64,000 bases of DNA from Cryoendolithus antarcticus. Lineage: Eukaryota; Ascomycota; Dothideomycetes; Cladosporiales; Cladosporiaceae. Of this stretch, positions 53,090-64,000 are shown piece by piece. Under the pieces are notes generated by a model, which saw only the letters and a program-made list of their open reading frames with translations, did not search any database and was not told the origin of the DNA. Position numbers and translations under genes: made by a program. The stretch is taken from positions 806,001-870,000 of the forward strand of contig NAJO01000010.1 of the NCBI GenBank assembly GCA_002077065.1. Direction: 5' to 3'. The first letter of the stretch is position 1. Each line of letters starts with the position of its first letter.

Positions 53090-56087
53090 ATGCGCTCCAG
53101 CATAGCGTGCGTCCGCTGCAGGCGGTCGAAGGTCAAGTGTGTCAATAACGGCGTCGGGACCGTGTGCAGATCTTGCGAACATGCCGGGAGAGACTGCCAG
53201 TATCCTCCGCCTGTTGTCGCGACAACGAGGCGGCGCGAGGCAAGCTATTCTGAAAGACCCGATGGACGACCAGAAGGGGAGCGTCGGCAACGACCACGCA
53301 AGAGCATGCATACCGCCGTCGTGGCAGCCGCTATCGGATCGCGCGAGTCGCCTAGAGCTATGGTCGACGCGTTAGACCCGAGTCTACTGACGCCAGCAAT
53401 TTGGTCCGAGCTATTCGAGATCTTCCAACTCCACTACTCCGCCGATCTGCCATTCCTGCATCCTCCAACGTTCCTCAAACCCCTGCGACAAGCGACCATG
53501 CAGCCACCCGCTATAATCACGATGCCCGAGAAACCGGTCAACGTTCGACCACCTGGCAGCGACGAATTCTTACTTGCGTTCCTGGCTCTGACTGCCCGGT
53601 TTCATCCTGTCATCGTCGCACATCACTCACCCCAGACATCATTACGGCCTAGCAATCCACTAATCGCGTCAGAGTACTATGCGTGTGCAGCAAATCGCCC
53701 AGAGCAGGACGGTGGCAATCAGTCAATTGAGATGATTCAGGCTGCACTCATGCTAGGACTGCATGAGTGGGGCATGTGTAGAGGTTTCAAGGCCTGGGTA
53801 CGGATTGGTCTCGCGATCCGAGGCGCCCAGGCGATGGGACTGCAGTACGAAAAAGACCTGGACGATGAGCCGAATTCGAGATCGATGGCATTGGACTCTG
53901 AGGCTGAGCGCATGGGGCTCAGTGGCGCCGGTCGAAATCATTCATTCAGCAGCAGTGCTGGCGAGGGCAACGCATTTATTGAGCAGGAGATCCGGCGGCG
54001 CACGTTCTGGAGTTGCTATGTGATGGATCGATATCTAAGCAGTGGCAAGTATCGACCGCAAATGCTGCACGCACGTGAGCTGCGCATACAACTACCGGCG
54101 AGCGAGCGCTCGTTCTTATTCGCAGAGAAAGTACGCACACTGATGCTTGGCGAGAGCGAGCGCATGGCGGCTGAGCGATCCGAAGTTCATGGCCATCGTC
54201 AGGCTGCAATGTCGAGCAATGGATACCAGGGCGGGGGCTACGCTCCGTCGTCGCCACCGACACCACGTCAAAACGGTGATGACGATAAGGAAGGGAGGTT
54301 GGAAGCTGGCGCTGACGAAGGACTCGTAAGTCGCTATATCAGGGTGCTGGAGATCTATGGAAAGGTGGTGCAATGGTCCTGCTCAGGTGGCAGAAGGTCA
54401 GTCCATCACCTGCATCGTCAGCAGCCTCCAAGAAGCTAATAAAGCTGGCAGAACCGAGGAATACCCACCCTGGGACCCGCGCTCTGAGTACCAGAAGCTG
54501 CTTGGCCTGTGCCACGACTTCAAAGCCAGCCTTCCCCGGCAACACATACTGTCGCCACAGAACACACAAGCCCACATCAGCATGAAAACACAAACGCCGT
54601 ATACTTTGGTGCACACAGTATATCTTTTGTGCCAGATCATGCTGCATCGGGAGTACGTCCCGTTCATTCCCATCCGGTGTAAGAAGCCAGAAGGACCTCT
54701 GGACCCGCCACTATTTCCCAAGGACAGATACGATGTGCCACATGGCTTCTGGGAAGATAGCGCACGTCAGCTCTTCCAATCCGCCCGCAGTATCATGGAC
54801 CTGGTACAAACGTGCCAGGAGTGGAACGCGCTTGTCGAAACGCCGATTGTGGGCTTTGCGATCTACACGGTCGCATTCGATGGGGTTTACTGCATCAATT
54901 TCCCGTGGATGGACCCAGAAGGCTACATGTGCACACCGCCGGGCGTTAAGCCCGCCACGGCCGGTGAGAGTGCTGGCTTCTTGGCTGCCCGCAAGGCGCT
55001 TGAGATGATTGGGAAGATGCGCCCTCGCATGCACATGGCCGACGGCTGGTTCAAGACCATCAACCGCATGCACAAGTACTTCCGGCGCATGAAAAGCGAC
55101 TACAAGAAGAACGTGCAACAGAACGAATCCGTGACATCAGAAAGCGATGGTAGCCCTACGTCGTCTCGTCAGCTTAGCCTTCGCGAAGGAGGCGCCGGCG
55201 GCGGACTCGACGAGTTCAAGATCCTCGAGCGCTTACTCAAGGAATTTGGCAACTTGGAGGACCAAGACGTCGAGATCGGTGAGGCTACACCCGGGTCTAA
55301 GCCACTTGACGCGGTGTACGATGATAGCAACTCGGGCACTACGGTCAAGAGTGAAGAGGGCGACCGAGTGGCACAGACGGACCAAACGCCGCCTGAGGGA
55401 CCGTGGAATGCCATCAACACAGCGCCCGGTGCTCCTCGTCCGACACCTTCCGAAACACCAAGCAACGGCCAATTCAGGAGCTACGACGCCTTTCAACCAC
55501 CTCCCCCACCTCCCCAACAGCAACAGCTACCACCGCCACCATATGTCCCAACGCACGTTAACAACTTTCGCCCAGCATACGGACCATCAGACAGCTCCAT
55601 TCCCCCGAGCGGACCGCCAGGGCTCACTTCGCCTGACTCACGCACTGCATCTACAACATCTCAGCCCTCACCTTACGGTGCTGCACATCAGCACCCTCCA
55701 TATAACGCATGGAGTCAGGCACCCGCTCCCTATGGCATGCAGCCGCTACCACCAAGCATTCATCAGTCGCCTATTGGCATGCATCAGTCGCCTCCAGGCT
55801 ACGCACCCTCGCATCAGCATCCTTCCATTCCACAGATCCATAGCTATCCCACGCCCAGCGCGCATGCACAAGCTATGGCTCCGCCGCCCCCGATACCACC
55901 TGCACAGGTGTGGGATCCCATGGCTGGAGAGAAGTGGCTGAACAGCATTGACACTAGACTTGGTGGCGACGATGTGGCGGCTTTCGTCGATGGCGGAGAC
56001 ATGGCGGAGTGGGCTAGTATGGCTGCTAGGCATGGGTACGGGGGAGGATGGCTCAGCGCCGTCTGGGGCGGGTCTGGAGGAGGATGA
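53090..56087 (+). CDS. Zn2Cys6 transcription factor with fungal-specific regulatory domain
   Basis: Two exons, 53090-54396 and 54452-56087 (intron 55 nt, GTCAGT donor, GCTAATA branch), 980 residues. The N-terminal binuclear zinc cluster is complete: CVRCRRSKVKC ... CRSCEHAGRDC (C6). A fungal-specific middle region follows from about residue 110 (FEIFQLHYSADLPFLHPPTF, LMLGLHEWGMCRGFKAWVRIGLAIRGAQAMGLQ, RRRTFWSCYVMDRYLSSG). The last 250 residues are Pro/Gln/His/Ser-rich (PPPPPPQQQQLPPPPY), likely an activation region. The start at 53090 is minimal; the frame is open upstream, so about 55 more residues or another exon are possible. Targets cannot be told; the adjacent beta-galactosidase is one candidate, by position only. 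Confidence 0.9.
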
Positions 56088-56787
56088 ACGAACACTTACT
56101 GCAGGCATGATCGCGACGAGCCGTACTGAGAAGATTCAGGGCCGTGCGTTAGACGTTAACATGATTTAGATTTGCGGTCACAATGGCGGGCATTGCTGAG
56201 GTATGACCAGCCAGGCTGTGGAAAAGAGGCACATGATGGAGCGAGCACATTTAGCGGGCGGAGGCACGTTTGCCAGCATATCGACTACTTTTCATGAAAC
56301 GACATCAACCCCATCGAGACTTTCTCTTGACGTTGACTACCGGCTCCGCGGCCTGATCACTTACCCGTAGACAGCTTTCATCTGACTGTCACAGCAACGA
56401 GAAACACTGTCCCCATATGCCTCCTCCACTTCCCGCCCGACATTCGGCTTCCAATCCTCCGGCCTGCCGAAGTGGAGGCGCCCCCGCATCTCTCCCCACA
56501 GTTCCTCCACGACTGACATCACGAGAACCGCTGTGTTCCTGAATCCACGAGCTCGCGGTCCTGTTCCTGGCGCAGAACCTTGAGCTACGTCCGGCTGAAC
56601 GACATGGCGACCATGATGCGACCTCGTGTTGCTCGTGGAGCAAAGGCGGGGATGCTGGGTAATTGATGGTCACTGACGTGCCGGTCGCATACGGTAGGGG
56701 CAGGTAGGTTGAAGTATTCTTTGCTCGGTGTCAAGCCTTCCTCTGTTTCTCTTACTCGGCTTGTCATTGAAAAGAAGCATAGCCAAG
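56088..56787. other. Intergenic region upstream of the beta-galactosidase
   Basis: About 700 bases. No gene seen; presumed promoter of the GH35 gene. Confidence 0.45.
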
Positions 56788-59700
56788 ATGTTATTCCGCA
56801 GGCTTGTCCAAGCTTTGCTCTTGTCCGCCACGGCGGTACAGGAGACAACTGCTCTAGCCATTTCCGGGGATCTAACTAAACACATCAGACCGTACAAACG
56901 CGGCGAAGTGCTGCAGGATATCGTGACATGGGACGCCGTAAGCCTCACCAGCTACTCGCTCTCCTGAACCCTACCTGACAATGGCAAAAGCACTCCCTCT
57001 TCGTCCACGGCGAGCGCGTGATGCTCTTCTCCGGCGAATTCCACCCGTACCGCCTGCCAGTCCCTAGCCTCTGGCTCGACGTCTTCCAGAAGATCAAAGC
57101 CCTAGGGTACAACTGCGTATCCTTCTACACCGACTGGGCGCTCCACGAGGGCCAACCCGGGAACTTCACAGCTGAAGGCATCTTCTCCTACGACCAGTTC
57201 TTCGCTGCTGCTTCGGAAGCCGGAATCTATCTACTCGCTAGGCCGGGACCATATATCAACGCTGAGGTCAGTGGTGGTGGCTTTCCGGGATGGTTGCAGA
57301 GGAACAAGGCGGTGTTGAGGACGACCGATCCCGAGTATCTGGCCGCCACTGATAATTACATGGCGGGGATCGGGAAGATAATTGCGAAGGCGCAGATTAC
57401 GAATGGAGGGCCGGTCATTCTGGCGCAGCCGGAGAACGAGTATACGTCCTATCTGAAGAGCGTGACTGAGTTCCCGAGTAAGTTGCGGCTGCGATTTGAC
57501 AAGAAAGTGGGCTGACGTGCGACCAATAGGTCAAACGTACTTCGAATATGTTGAGAAGCAGTTAAGGGACGCTGGAATTGTAGTCCCGTTGGTCAGTGAC
57601 ATGGCCACCGATGTATGAGACTTTGCTAATAGCCCTGATTAGATTACAAACGAGGCATTTGCTGCCGGTTATGTTACCCCTACCACAGCTGCATCCCCGG
57701 ATATTTATGGATTTGATGGATATCCAGTTGGTAAGCGCAGGTGGACCCCTTTGCTGCTAGGAGAGGTCTGACAGGTCTTTTAGGCTTCGACTGTGGCAAT
57801 CCATACACCTGGCCAGTCAACGGACTGCACAGAGAATACGCCGACTCGCATGCACAGTTCAGTAATGCCACGCCGTTCTCGTTGGTGGAGTTCCAGGTGA
57901 GTCCAGCACGACGGTGCGGTATATTACCCCATAGACTGCTGACCAGCTGGACAGGGTGGCTCGTTCGATCCTTGGGGCGGCTGGGGCTTCCAGAACTGTC
58001 TTGAATTGGTCGGATACGAGTTTGAGCGAGTCTTCTGTGAGTGCTTACACTACCCTCGAGAGTTAACAAAGCGCTGATCAACCTGCAGACAAGAACAACT
58101 TTGCACAAGCAGTCAAGATTTTGAGTAGGTATTCTCCCTCGGACTTCGTGAAGTGGGGATTGGATGACTGACTACACCACAGATCTGTACATGACCTATG
58201 GCGGTACGAATTGGGGCAACCTCGGCCATCCTGGAGGCTACACGAGCTACGACTATGCTGCAGTCATCGACGAGAGTCTTGGCGTGGAGCGCGAGAAGTA
58301 CAGCGAGGCGAAGCTCGAAGCCAATTTCTTGCAAGCATCCCCAGCATACACTACGAGTGTGTACCAGAACAACACGCACAATAACGGCTCCTACACCGGC
58401 AACCCGGCATTGACAGTTACGGCGACATTCAGCGATGTGACAAAATTCTTTGTCATTCGCCAGGCCAACTACAGCTCGGTCACGGATGTCGACTACCAGA
58501 TTACGCTACCGACAAGCAAGGGCAACATCACGATTCCACAATGGGGCGGTCAGCTTACTCTCCACGGACGCGACTCGAAGTTCCATGTGACTGACTACGA
58601 CGTCGGTGGCGTAAACTTGCTCTACTCGACAGCAGAGATCTTCACGTGGAAGCAGTATGGGTCGAAGCGAGTACTAGTCGTGTACGGTGGACCGAACGAG
58701 CAGCACGAGCTGGCTGTCTCCAACGGCGGCAGAGCTCGTGTAGTCGAGGGCTCAGGTATCAAGTCAACGGTCAAGAACGGCGCTACGGTTCTCGGCTTCC
58801 AGACCAGCCCGAAGAGGCGAGTCGTGCAATTGGGTTGTGATCTTGATGTCTACATCTTGGGTATGTGCTATGATGAGGCGCGAAAGTACGGATGCTGATT
58901 GGAGACAGATCGCAACTCCGCCTACAATTACTGGGTCATCGACACCCCAAGTGATGCTGTGTTCGGAAACTTCACGAAGCCAAGTCATCTGCCTTCGGCG
59001 CTCATCGTCAAGGCTGACTATCTACTGCGTACTGTAAGTGGACCTCTCCTGGATGCAAGAATTCGATGGCAATCGAACATTCGAAGCCAGTGCTGACAAT
59101 CCTCTTAGGCCATCGTCTCTGGCGACTCAGTCCATTTGACTGGCGATTTGAATGCAACGTCGTCCATCGAAGTGATAGGTGGCCCGCAGCATATCCGCCA
59201 GCTCACTTACAACGGCAAAGCTCTGAAGTCCAAGAAGATGTCCTGCGGCTCAGTGACCGCTACAGCCACCTACAAGAAGCCGAAAGTCTCAATACCTGAC
59301 TTATCCACCACAAAGTGGAAGGTGATCAATGACCTGCCAGAGATTCAGTCGAGCTACGATGATAGCAAGTGGACTGCTGCAGACCTAACATACACCAACA
59401 ATACGGTCTTCAACCTGACCACCCCTACATCGCTGTCCGCCAGCGACTATGGCTACAACACTGGCAGTCTAGTGTATCGTGGGCACTTCACCGCTACTGG
59501 CACCGAGAAGACACTGTACCTGTCGACGTCGGGTGGCTCGGCATACAGCCACTCAATCTGGCTCAATGACCAATATGTCGGCTCGTTCACGGGCGAAGAT
59601 GTCGCTACCAAGTGGAACCAGACCTACAATCTCACCACGACGCTGAGCAAGGGTTCTGCAGCTGTCATCACGGTCGTAATCGACCACATGGGCCTGGACG

Positions 59701-60350
59701 AGAGCTACACTATCGGCGCGGATGCCATGAAGAACCCTCGTGGCATTCTTGGCTTCTCCTTGTCCGGCCACGCTCAGAGCGATGTGGCCTGGAGACTCAC
59801 TGGCAATCTCGGTGGCGAGGACTACGCCGACAAGACCCGCGGTCCTCTGAACGAAGGCGGTCTATACGCAGAGCGTCAAGGCTACCATCTTCCCGGCGCC
59901 CCGACCTCGAGTTGGAAGTCAAGCACCGGTCCGCAGGAGGGTCTCACAGGTCCGGGCATAGCTTTCTACAGCACGACCTTCGACCTTGACTTGCCAGTAG
60001 GCTACGACATTCCGCTCTCCATCAGCTTCGCGAATAGCACTTCCGACGCCTACAAAGCCGCTAACGGGACCGCGCGACCCGCCGCGTACAGATGCCAGCT
60101 GTTCGTCAATGGCTACCAATTCGGCAAGTACGTTCACAACGTCGGGCCGCAAGACGTCTTCCCTGTACCGCAAGGTATCTGGAACTACCAGGGTAGCAAT
60201 ACTCTGGCCGTGAGCTTGTGGGTGCAGGAGACTGCAGGTGCGAAGGTTGATGGGTTCAGCCTGGTTGCTGGGACTGCGGTGCAAACCGGGTTTGGGAAGA
60301 TTGCGCCAGCACCACAGCCGGCCTGGGCGAAGAGGAATGGTGCGTACTAG
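56788..60350 (+). CDS. lacA: Secreted beta-galactosidase, GH35 (LacA type)
   Basis: Ten exons: 56788-56937, 56991-57477, 57530-57591, 57643-57730, 57784-57896, 57955-58036, 58089-58124, 58183-58860, 58909-59033 and 59109-60350; phases agree, 1020 residues. The start gives a signal peptide ([21 protein letters not shown]). The TIM barrel carries [32 protein letters not shown], acid/base Glu200 in QPENEY and nucleophile Glu298 in SLVEFQ, the same numbers as in Aspergillus LacA. Jelly-roll and Ig-like domains follow, with many N-glycosylation sites. It removes terminal beta-galactose from lactose-like and plant cell-wall galactans outside the cell. For intron 3, GTCAGT at 57592 was preferred over a 30-nt alternative because it restores VPLITNEAF, the family pattern. 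Confidence 0.95.
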
Positions 60351-61083
60351 GGACAACATTGCTACCGTAGCGCCATGACAGCGTCGAACGGCCTGAACCT
60401 GTGTGGTTGCCTCCTCCGTAACGGTGAATATGGTATTGTACGAGGATAGGCTCTCCGCAGACGCGCTCATCCGAATTCTAATGTATCTGACGTATCAACC
60501 CGCTTCGGCGGTCATCGTATCCATGTGGGCACAGTAAACATCAATTGCAGCGGACTCATCGCAGTTTTTGTAGATGCTCGAAAATGCCGGGTCTCATCTC
60601 GTGAGCATCAAATAAGTTACGTGGACTGGTCTTGTATCGACGTTCCTAAGGTCGGGCAGCCGGAACGCCACAGCCGAGCATCCTGCCACTCCACTGCGTA
60701 CCTTAGTCTACAGTGCCATTTGTGAGACAACAACACAGCCTGGGGTTTGGACAATGACGAAGTTCCCGTAACATTTGCTCGGAATTGATACTTGTGCTCC
60801 GCGACGGAGTGTATGGGAAGCGGAGGTGTCTCCGTGTAAGAATTCGGAGCGAGCAATCAACCTGCAGCATCACCCTGTCTCCTTTCCACTGGGAACAGGT
60901 GCAAGCACCATTCATCGCCGCCAGGAACGTACGACCGTCTACGGGCGGGTTCGTGAGATTCTCGAACGACAACATATCACAAATCGAGAACAAACAATCG
61001 CGTGCCTGCATGTGCTAAGCATCGACCCCAATCCCTGCAGTACCACCTCACCTGCACGATCCCTGGTCACAACAGCCGCCACC
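60351..61083. other. Intergenic region
   Basis: About 730 bases between the beta-galactosidase and the RING/TRAF gene. The frame of the next gene is open back to 60775, but that part lacks family character and is treated as leader. Confidence 0.45.
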
Positions 61084-62886
61084 ATGTCGAGGCGGCCTTC
61101 TGTACCACTGCCTTTTCGAGACGATGCCGTGTCTCCACTACATCGACATGCGCAGTCTACTGGCCACACGACTTCGCCTTTCTTACCTCCACCTGAAAGC
61201 CATCGAAGTCACTCCGTAAGTGTCGGCCACCGCAACTCACTACGTGGCATGCGAAGGCTAGAGCAACGCAGAACGATGGAGCTGAGCCACTACGAGACGC
61301 AACGCGCCCGGACGCATGTGGCTGCACCTGTCGATCTCCGAGCACTGGAGTATGTCTCGCCTTACAACGAGAATTTGGTCTGCCCAATATGCCGGTGCCC
61401 TTTTGTCGACCCGGTCTTGCTGAGCAATTGCGATCACTGCTTCTGTCGAGACTGTATACGACAGACTTGGGCCACCAATACCGCGGCCCATACGCCTTCC
61501 GAGACGCGTGGCAGCTGTCCGTCATGTCGAGCGCCTGCTCAGATGGGCCCGAGATCTGCGACGAGTAAGCTCATTGTCAACATCCTCGATGAGCTGGTTG
61601 TGGAGTGTCCCACGAGTGAATGCGATGCTAAGGTCAGACGCGGCGAGGTGCAAGACCATGTAAGTATCTACTGTGGCTACGCCACGATAGCATGTCCAGG
61701 GACAGATTGTGAGCTCTCATCGCGTCGAATGGACCGCGAACAAGGCTGTCTACACTACAGCGTGAGCTGTCTGAGCTGCCACAAGGAGATGCTTAAGGCT
61801 TCACTCGAGGGTCACTGGAAGACTGAGTGCTCGGATCACGAAGTCAGGTGCTCGCAGTGTAAGCAGAAAGTGCTCTACCGCGAGCTAGAAGATCACAAGG
61901 CTCATACGTGCCCGACTGTGGTAATACCATGTCCTGGCGCAATTTACGGCTGTGGCAACCGGAGCAAGCGGGCTCAGTCTGAAGTGCACGCAAAGAGCTG
62001 TGCGCTTGCAAGGCTTGCGCCAGTACTGATCGCACAAGCAAAGCGCATGGAGGAGCATGAAGTAGCGCAGAGACAGCTTACACGCAAGCTGGAGGTTCTG
62101 CAAGACGGCTTTGCGACTATACAGACGATACTCGATACGAGACCGAGTAATCCCGATGATGATAGTGCCGATGAAACGCGCATCCCCTTCCTGCCAGGTC
62201 ACTCGCGAGGTGCAAGCGTCGCCACGATCGGCACGGCTATCTCGCCAGAGGACTACGACTTCCCTCAACCTCCCAGTCGCAATTCTGAAGACAGCGCAAC
62301 GACTACATCCCGCTCGATGCACACTGCCAATATGTCCCCACCTCGACGAGCACCACCGGTCCCGCCGGGCACTCTCAGACGTGATCTGCTCGAGCCATTC
62401 TCCTCAGACTTCGATCTCGCGGAACCCTTTCCGCCACTCGCAGCCGCGGATCCATACGCATCTCCACTACACCACTTACTAAGTATGCACGAGTCTCTCC
62501 GCGAGGAAATGTCTCGCATGGCAACTACAATGCAAGAACTCGACGGCCGCCACTCGATGCAGATGCTAAATGAGAACATCCGGAGCCGCGATGAAGTGGC
62601 CCACCTGGGAGCTCAAGTAGCGGCCATCGGACGACAGGTGCACTGGCTTACGAGCACGCAGCTGCAAAGGACGCAAACGCGTGGCAGCGGGACTCAGGAA
62701 GGAGGAGCTGGTCCCTCGAACCAGTATGAGGATGCAAGTGCTGGTGCTGGGATCGAGGCGGCGGTGAACGCCGTGAGCACGGCTGCTACGGCGCTCAGAG
62801 GCGCGGCGCGGATGGTCAATGTCGGAAGAGACAGCGATCAGGTGATGAGGAGAAGGACAAGTGAGGAGGGGAGGACGAAGTTGTGA
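61084..62886 (+). CDS. RING and TRAF-type zinc finger protein
   Basis: Intronless, 600 residues from ACCATGTC at 61084. An N-terminal Ser/His-rich part is followed by a C3HC4 RING near residue 98: CPICRCPFVDPVLLSNCDHCFCRDC ... CPSC. TRAF-type zinc fingers follow (about residues 170-310): CPTSECDAKV, CPGTDCELS, SCLSCHKEML, CSDHEVRCSQCKQKV and CPGAIYGCG, in the CxxxxC...H...C pattern. A coiled coil near residues 325-350 (AKRMEEHEVAQRQLTRKLEVLQ) and a Ser/Pro tail with a second helix (LREEMSRMATTMQELDGRHS) may drive oligomers. Probably a ubiquitin ligase or signalling adaptor; the typical MATH domain of animal TRAFs is absent. Confidence 0.85.
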   Translation: MSRRPSVPLPFRDDAVSPLHRHAQSTGHTTSPFLPPPESHRSHSVSVGHRNSLRGMRRLEQRRTMELSHYETQRARTHVAAPVDLRALEYVSPYNENLVCPICRCPFVDPVLLSNCDHCFCRDCIRQTWATNTAAHTPSETRGSCPSCRAPAQMGPRSATSKLIVNILDELVVECPTSECDAKVRRGEVQDHVSIYCGYATIACPGTDCELSSRRMDREQGCLHYSVSCLSCHKEMLKASLEGHWKTECSDHEVRCSQCKQKVLYRELEDHKAHTCPTVVIPCPGAIYGCGNRSKRAQSEVHAKSCALARLAPVLIAQAKRMEEHEVAQRQLTRKLEVLQDGFATIQTILDTRPSNPDDDSADETRIPFLPGHSRGASVATIGTAISPEDYDFPQPPSRNSEDSATTTSRSMHTANMSPPRRAPPVPPGTLRRDLLEPFSSDFDLAEPFPPLAAADPYASPLHHLLSMHESLREEMSRMATTMQELDGRHSMQMLNENIRSRDEVAHLGAQVAAIGRQVHWLTSTQLQRTQTRGSGTQEGGAGPSNQYEDASAGAGIEAAVNAVSTAATALRGAARMVNVGRDSDQVMRRRTSEEGRTKL

Positions 62887-63173
62887 GCTCCACAGACTTG
62901 TACACAAGCTCGTGCCGCACAGCAAATGCTCAGAATCCAAAGTTGTCAATTTCCCATGGCGTTCAAGCTCAACCTTCGATATTCCACACGTCTTGGAGCA
63001 CGCGACAGTGATGTCACCTTGAATCTTCGGGCTTCCAAAGTCCGGCCACTTTTAATGCCGCATCTCGAACTTCTCTAACTGTATACATGTAATTCGCATT
63101 TGATATTGCTAATGGCGTGATCAGATTGCGAGCATGGCTGTCATAACACTTCTACGATAGCACAATACCTGCA

Positions 63174-64000
63174 ATGGAGTCTTCTACAGTTCCAATTCCG
63201 CTCGTTCAGTCACCTTACTTACGTTCTCTCATTGTAAGCATCGCTTCTGCTGATCCGAACCCTGTTGCATCTCACGAGGAATTTCCCTCGGTGCGTCGGA
63301 GTCTAGTCGACTAATGTGTCCAGGCAGGAGCCCTAGCCGGCACAACAGTAGACACCTCCCTCTTCCCCCTCGACACGCTCAAAACCCGCCTCCAATCCGC
63401 GCCCGGCTTTTTCGCGTCTGGCGGCTTCAAGGGCGTCTACTCGGGCATAGGCTCAGCCATAGTCGGCTCCGCCCCGGGCGCAGCTCTGTTTTTTGTCACG
63501 TACGATTCTGTCAAACGCTCTGTCGCCGAGCACAACGGAGGCCATGTCGGGGCTGGAGGGCACATGCTAGCTGCCAGCTTAGGAGAGGTTGCGGCATGCG
63601 CGGTGAGAGTGCCGACTGAGGTCGTGAAGCAGAGGGCGCAGGCGGGTGTGGCGAAAGGCTCGAGAGAGGCGCTGAGTGGGATACTTGCCCTTAGCAGGAC
63701 ACACGGCTTTACTACTATGTGGAGGGAGCTATATCGGGGCTGGAGTATCACGGTCATGAGGGAGGTGCCGTTCACGGTCATACAATTCCCGTTGTGGGAG
63801 GGCATGAAGAGATGGTCTGTTTCGCGGCGAAGTATAACGGATCGGGCGAGGGGTGTGAGCGCCGGAGAGAGTGCGGTATACGGTAGTCTATCTGGGGCGG
63901 TGGCAGCGGGACTGACGACGCCGTTGGACGTGCTGAAGACGCGATTGATGCTTGCGAAAGAGAAGGAGAGCGTGGTACACATCACGAAACGGATATGGAG
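63174..64000 (+). CDS. pet8: Mitochondrial S-adenosylmethionine carrier (Pet8/SAMC type), 3' end cut
   Basis: Exons 63174-63233 and 63324 to the window end, at least 245 residues. The mitochondrial carrier fold shows two signature repeats, PLDTLKTRLQSAPGF and PLDVLKTRLMLA, plus PTEVVKQRAQAG in the middle repeat. The first helix AGALAGTTVDTSLF and GVYSGIGSAIVGSAPGAALFFVTYD are typical of the SAM carrier (Pet8/Sam5), which imports SAM into the matrix. Splicing joins LRSLI to AGALAG, as in the family. The last part of repeat three lies outside the window. Confidence 0.92.

Noticed and set aside
57613..57642. 30-nt intron in the beta-galactosidase
   Set aside because: A 51-nt intron with the GTCAGT donor at 57592 gives the GH35 family sequence VPLITNEAF; the short one leaves extra residues.

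Overview
The window is nuclear DNA of a filamentous ascomycete. Genes are broken by short GT-AG introns (mostly 48-80 nt, branch points close to CTAAC/CTGAC), intergenic gaps are small, and the products are typically fungal: Clr2 silencing factor, DASH subunit Dad1, Egt1, a GH35 beta-galactosidase, a Zn2Cys6 regulator and a SAT4/Pth11-type membrane protein. Protein style and intron size suggest Pezizomycotina, probably Dothideomycetes; this is inference, since no marker was searched. I support 35 protein genes (two cut by the window edges) and see no tRNA, rRNA or CRISPR. Gene models come from reading frame, splice sites, phase agreement and family motifs.

Layout. 0-9.5 kb: a partial F-box/LRR-like protein, eIF2B-alpha, an atypical SDR, Ras, a GMF/ADF protein and a MoCF-domain protein. 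9.5-14.6 kb: a looser block with a SAT4-type membrane protein that has a suspect 5' end, an ankyrin protein and an APC permease whose first membrane segments are replaced by a soluble stretch. 14.8-21.2 kb: two chromatin genes head to head, a SNF2 ATPase with C-terminal zinc fingers and Clr2. 21.4-31.6 kb: two arrays of a small, highly charged protein family, four genes on the minus strand and two on the plus strand. Between the arrays lie a tail-anchored-like unknown protein, an arrestin-domain protein and a cyclophilin. 31.7-50.7 kb: conserved housekeeping genes (Rpr2/Snm1-like, Rho4, Dad1, Pex12, alpha/beta hydrolase, Egt1, a zinc-binding unknown, Nmd3, taspase-like, an unknown, Arp3). 50.7-53.1 kb: gene-poor. 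53.1-64 kb: Zn2Cys6 factor, secreted beta-galactosidase, RING/TRAF zinc-finger protein and a partial mitochondrial SAM carrier.

The most interesting feature is the six-member paralogue family at 21.4-31.6 kb. All members share a helix-rich N-terminal domain of about 60 residues that recalls small Myb/SANT-like folds, a basic KK-rich linker and an acidic tail. All have an intron 1 of phase 0 at the same place, and five of six have an intron 2 of phase 1 at the same place. Two members show splice-site decay, and four of six have a CACGTG palindrome 130-200 bp upstream of the ATG. The family is not one I can name.

Most other genes act in unrelated core processes (translation initiation, ribosome export, cytoskeleton, kinetochore, peroxisome, ergothioneine synthesis). 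Functional coupling is suggested only for the SNF2/Clr2 pair, which shares one 580-bp intergenic region, and perhaps for Dad1/Pex12, which share 229 bp.
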